From assembly GCA_043758125.1 (NCBI GenBank), contig JAYVOC010000209.1, positions 1 through 5,652 of the forward strand: a stretch of DNA of 5,652 nt, written 5' to 3'. Shown here one piece after another: positions 5,175-5,652 of the stretch. Position 1 is the first letter of the stretch. Each line of letters begins with the position of its first letter. The translations under genes were made by a program, and so were the position numbers. Source of the DNA: JANXSD01 sp043758125. GTDB taxonomy: Bacteria > Bacteroidota > Bacteroidia > AKYH767-A > OLB10. The notes under the pieces are model-generated. The model saw nothing but the letters and a program-made list of their open reading frames with translations, had not been told where the DNA came from and ran no database searches.

Positions 5175-5652
5175 TTATAATGAAATACTATCACCAATAG
5201 GAATAAGTATCAAATTTTTACCAGCACTTGAGAATTTCTGAACTGCTTCAGCATGATCAATTTTAATGTATTCAAAAGTATCATAATGCATCCCAATTAT
5301 TTGATCACAGCGAATAAAATCCGAGGCTATTATAGCGTTATCAATTCCCATTGTGAAATTATTTCCAATTGGAAGAAAGGCAATATCGATTTTTTTATAA
5401 TCACCGATTAGTTTCATGTCCATTGTTAATGCCGTATCACCAGCATAGTAAACATTACATTTAACGGTTTCTAAAAGAAATCCCATTGGGTTACCACCAA
5501 ACGTTCCATCAGGTAAGGAACTGCTATGCACTGCATTCACGCATTTTATTTTTCCGAAATCAAAGAACCAATGACCACCAATATTCATTGGATGCGTATT
5601 TGTTACTCCTTGTTTTTGCACCCACTGAATAATTTCCCAGTTTGAAACAACT
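5175..5652 (-). CDS. UPF0173-type metal-dependent hydrolase (metallo-beta-lactamase fold), 5'-truncated by window end
   Basis: The frame is open from the window edge (last full codon 5649-5651) to TAA at 5175-5177, giving 158 C-terminal residues. It matches the UPF0173/YtkL group of metallo-beta-lactamase-fold proteins. Visible motifs, numbered from the edge: GGHWFFDFG (25-33); AVHSSS with metal-ligand His42; GGNPMGFLLE (52-61); YYAGDTALTMDMKLIG with metal-ligand Asp72; AFLPIGNNFTMGIDNA (91-106); and GMHYDTFEYIK with His122. The family is usually about 225-230 residues, so roughly 70 residues with the HxHxDH zinc motif lie outside the window. The GTG at 5619-5621 is internal, not a start, since family-like sequence (VVSNWEIIQW) continues upstream. 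The substrate is unknown. The gene runs in the same direction as parA, 40 bp ahead of it. Confidence 0.9.
   Translation of the reverse strand, partial: VVSNWEIIQWVQKQGVTNTHPMNIGGHWFFDFGKIKCVNAVHSSSLPDGTFGGNPMGFLLETVKCNVYYAGDTALTMDMKLIGDYKKIDIAFLPIGNNFTMGIDNAIIASDFIRCDQIIGMHYDTFEYIKIDHAEAVQKFSSAGKNLILIPIGDSISL

Noticed and set aside
5175..5621. Short 148-residue hydrolase starting at GTG 5619-5621
   Set aside because: The frame continues open to the window edge with family-like sequence, and the fold would lack its HxHxDH metal site. The GTG is an internal Val codon.
1..5652. Mobile elements, CRISPR arrays, toxin-antitoxin or defence genes, tRNA/rRNA
   Set aside because: No direct repeats of array type, transposase motifs, structural RNA or accessory-type genes were recognised. 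Nearly all sequence is accounted for by conserved core genes.

Overview
The window is AT-rich bacterial chromosome. All seven recognisable genes lie head-to-tail on the minus strand. Read in the direction of transcription (from base 5652 down to 1), the order is: UPF0173-type metal-dependent hydrolase (5' end cut by the window edge), parA, parB, a DUF5683-type exported protein, dapB, lepB (signal peptidase I) and a WbqC-like protein. The proteins point to Bacteroidota: DUF5683 and this WbqC type are characteristic of that phylum, and the signal peptidase has the phylum's long insertion and its GDNRHNSADSR box. From memory, the order parA-parB-DUF5683-dapB-lepB-wbqC is a recurrent neighbourhood in Flavobacteriia and Sphingobacteriia. 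The genus cannot be determined from the sequence.

Layout. 5175-5652: C-terminal part of the hydrolase. 4298-5134 and 3287-4216: a complete chromosomal-type ParA/ParB pair, separated by 81 bp that contain an inverted repeat. 3170-3286: a 117-bp interval that I read as non-coding. It carries a 9-bp perfect inverted repeat next to a TAnnTTTG-like promoter element. 2597-3169: the DUF5683 protein, which I start at a GTG because that gives a clean signal peptide. 1839-2567: dapB. 702-1799: lepB. 57-692: the WbqC-like gene, 9 bp after lepB. Bases 1-73 carry a possible convergent plus-strand gene end and a hairpin-forming repeat. No stretch over 300 bp lacks a gene.

The genes cover chromosome segregation (ParA ATPase, ParB CTPase/clamp), diaminopimelate and lysine supply (DapB), removal of signal peptides from exported proteins (LepB), and two poorly characterised products (DUF5683, WbqC-like). 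They are arranged as one operon or two stacked transcription units, and all except the hydrolase plausibly relate to growth and division of the envelope and chromosome. I found no mobile element, tRNA, rRNA, CRISPR array or recognisable parS site. Most of the window is conserved core genome. The least explained parts are the DUF5683 protein and the small palindromes between the par genes and their neighbours.
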